From contig JAADHY010000533.1 of NCBI GenBank assembly GCA_013151585.1, forward strand, positions 1 to 5,814: DNA of 5,814 nucleotides, given 5' to 3'. The notes under the pieces are model-generated. The model was not told where the DNA came from and did not search any database. It worked only from the letters and a program-made list of their open reading frames with translations. This document shows positions 5,500 through 5,814 of this stretch, one piece after another (positions within the stretch are counted from its first letter, which is position 1; every line of letters starts with the position of its first letter). The stretch comes from Planctomycetota bacterium. GTDB taxonomy: Bacteria > Planctomycetota > Planctomycetia > Planctomycetales > Planctomycetaceae. The position numbers and the translations under genes were made by a program.

Positions 5500-5814
5500 T
5501 CAGGACGACTCTTCGGCCTGTAAACTTTCCAGCCGTTTCAAAGTGTCCTTGTATTCGTAGTCGATCGCCAGGACCTCACTGTAGTGCTCTTCGGCTTTCG
5601 ACTTCTCCCCTGCATCTTCGCAAATGCGACCAAGGTAGTAATGCGTTTTCTTGAACAGGTCAGCGTCGTCCTGGGGATCGAGGTGTTGTAACGCTTTTTC
5701 GAATTGCCGTCGAGCCAGTTGCGGCTTCTTGTCGGCCAGGAAGCATTCCCCCAAAGCCACCAAGACCGGTCCGGCGATCCGCGTGTCTTTCACAGACTGC
5801 TGCAGCAGAGGAAT
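5500..5814 (-). CDS. TPR-repeat protein, C-terminal part (start outside window)
   Basis: The frame is open to the window edge, so only the last 104 residues are seen; the GTG at 5793 is most likely an internal Val. Two tetratricopeptide-like helical hairpins are visible, about residues 17-44 (VLVALGECFLADKKP..ARRQFEKAL) and 56-84 (KTHYYLGRICEDAGEKSKAEEHYSEVLAID), with the usual Ala/Gly/Tyr spacing. A charged, Glu- and Ser-rich tail ends the protein. TPR units mediate protein-protein contacts; the partner and the cellular role cannot be told from this fragment. No membrane segment or signal is seen in this part. It is the gene upstream of rpsT on the same strand, but the 342-base gap argues against a tight operon. 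TPR identity is fairly sure; anything more specific is not supported. Confidence 0.8.
   Translation of the reverse strand: MPLLQQSVKDTRIAGPVLVALGECFLADKKPQLARRQFEKALQHLDPQDDADLFKKTHYYLGRICEDAGEKSKAEEHYSEVLAIDYEYKDTLKRLESLQAEESS

Noticed and set aside
5251..5654. Plus-strand frames in the rpsT upstream spacer
   Set aside because: They have low-complexity Pro/Arg/Ser translations, no convincing ribosome site, and partly run antisense to the TPR gene.
1..5814. CRISPR array, insertion sequence, phage or defence genes
   Set aside because: No regularly spaced repeats, transposase, integrase or known defence domains are present; the genes are housekeeping or catabolic.

Overview
All six supported genes lie on the minus strand of this GC-rich window, so transcription runs from high to low coordinates. 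The mix is a secreted S1-type sulfatase with its own expression unit, a three-subunit proton-translocating transhydrogenase, a monocistronic rpsT and a small TPR protein. This suggests a planctomycete, perhaps in or near the Pirellulales. The assignment is inferred from gene content and protein style; no taxonomic marker is present.

Layout in transcription order. At 5814-5500 is the C-terminal part of a TPR protein whose start lies beyond the window. A 342-base spacer (5499-5158) carries several inverted repeats. Next is rpsT (5157-4870, ribosomal protein S20), followed immediately by a clear intrinsic terminator (4866-4840). A secreted formylglycine-dependent sulfatase follows (4805-3384). 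A second spacer of 372 bases (3383-3012) holds an inverted repeat at the sulfatase stop, a C8T5 tract on the coding strand and presumably the promoter of the next operon. The last unit is the operon pntAA-pntAB-pntB (3011-24), ending 23 bases before the window edge.

The three pnt genes encode one membrane complex, NAD(P)+ transhydrogenase (Re/Si-specific). PntAA is the soluble NAD(H)-binding domain I, PntAB carries the first membrane helices, and PntB carries the remaining helices and the NADP(H)-binding domain III. The enzyme uses the proton gradient to drive hydride transfer from NADH to NADP+. The split alpha subunit is the Rhodospirillum rubrum arrangement, not the two-gene E. coli one. 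The sulfatase, S20 and TPR genes have no evident functional link to it.

The window is mostly ordinary housekeeping and catabolic content. I found no convincing new system. The most useful leads are an Asn at the usual proton-channel His position of PntB and the possible RNA structure upstream of rpsT.
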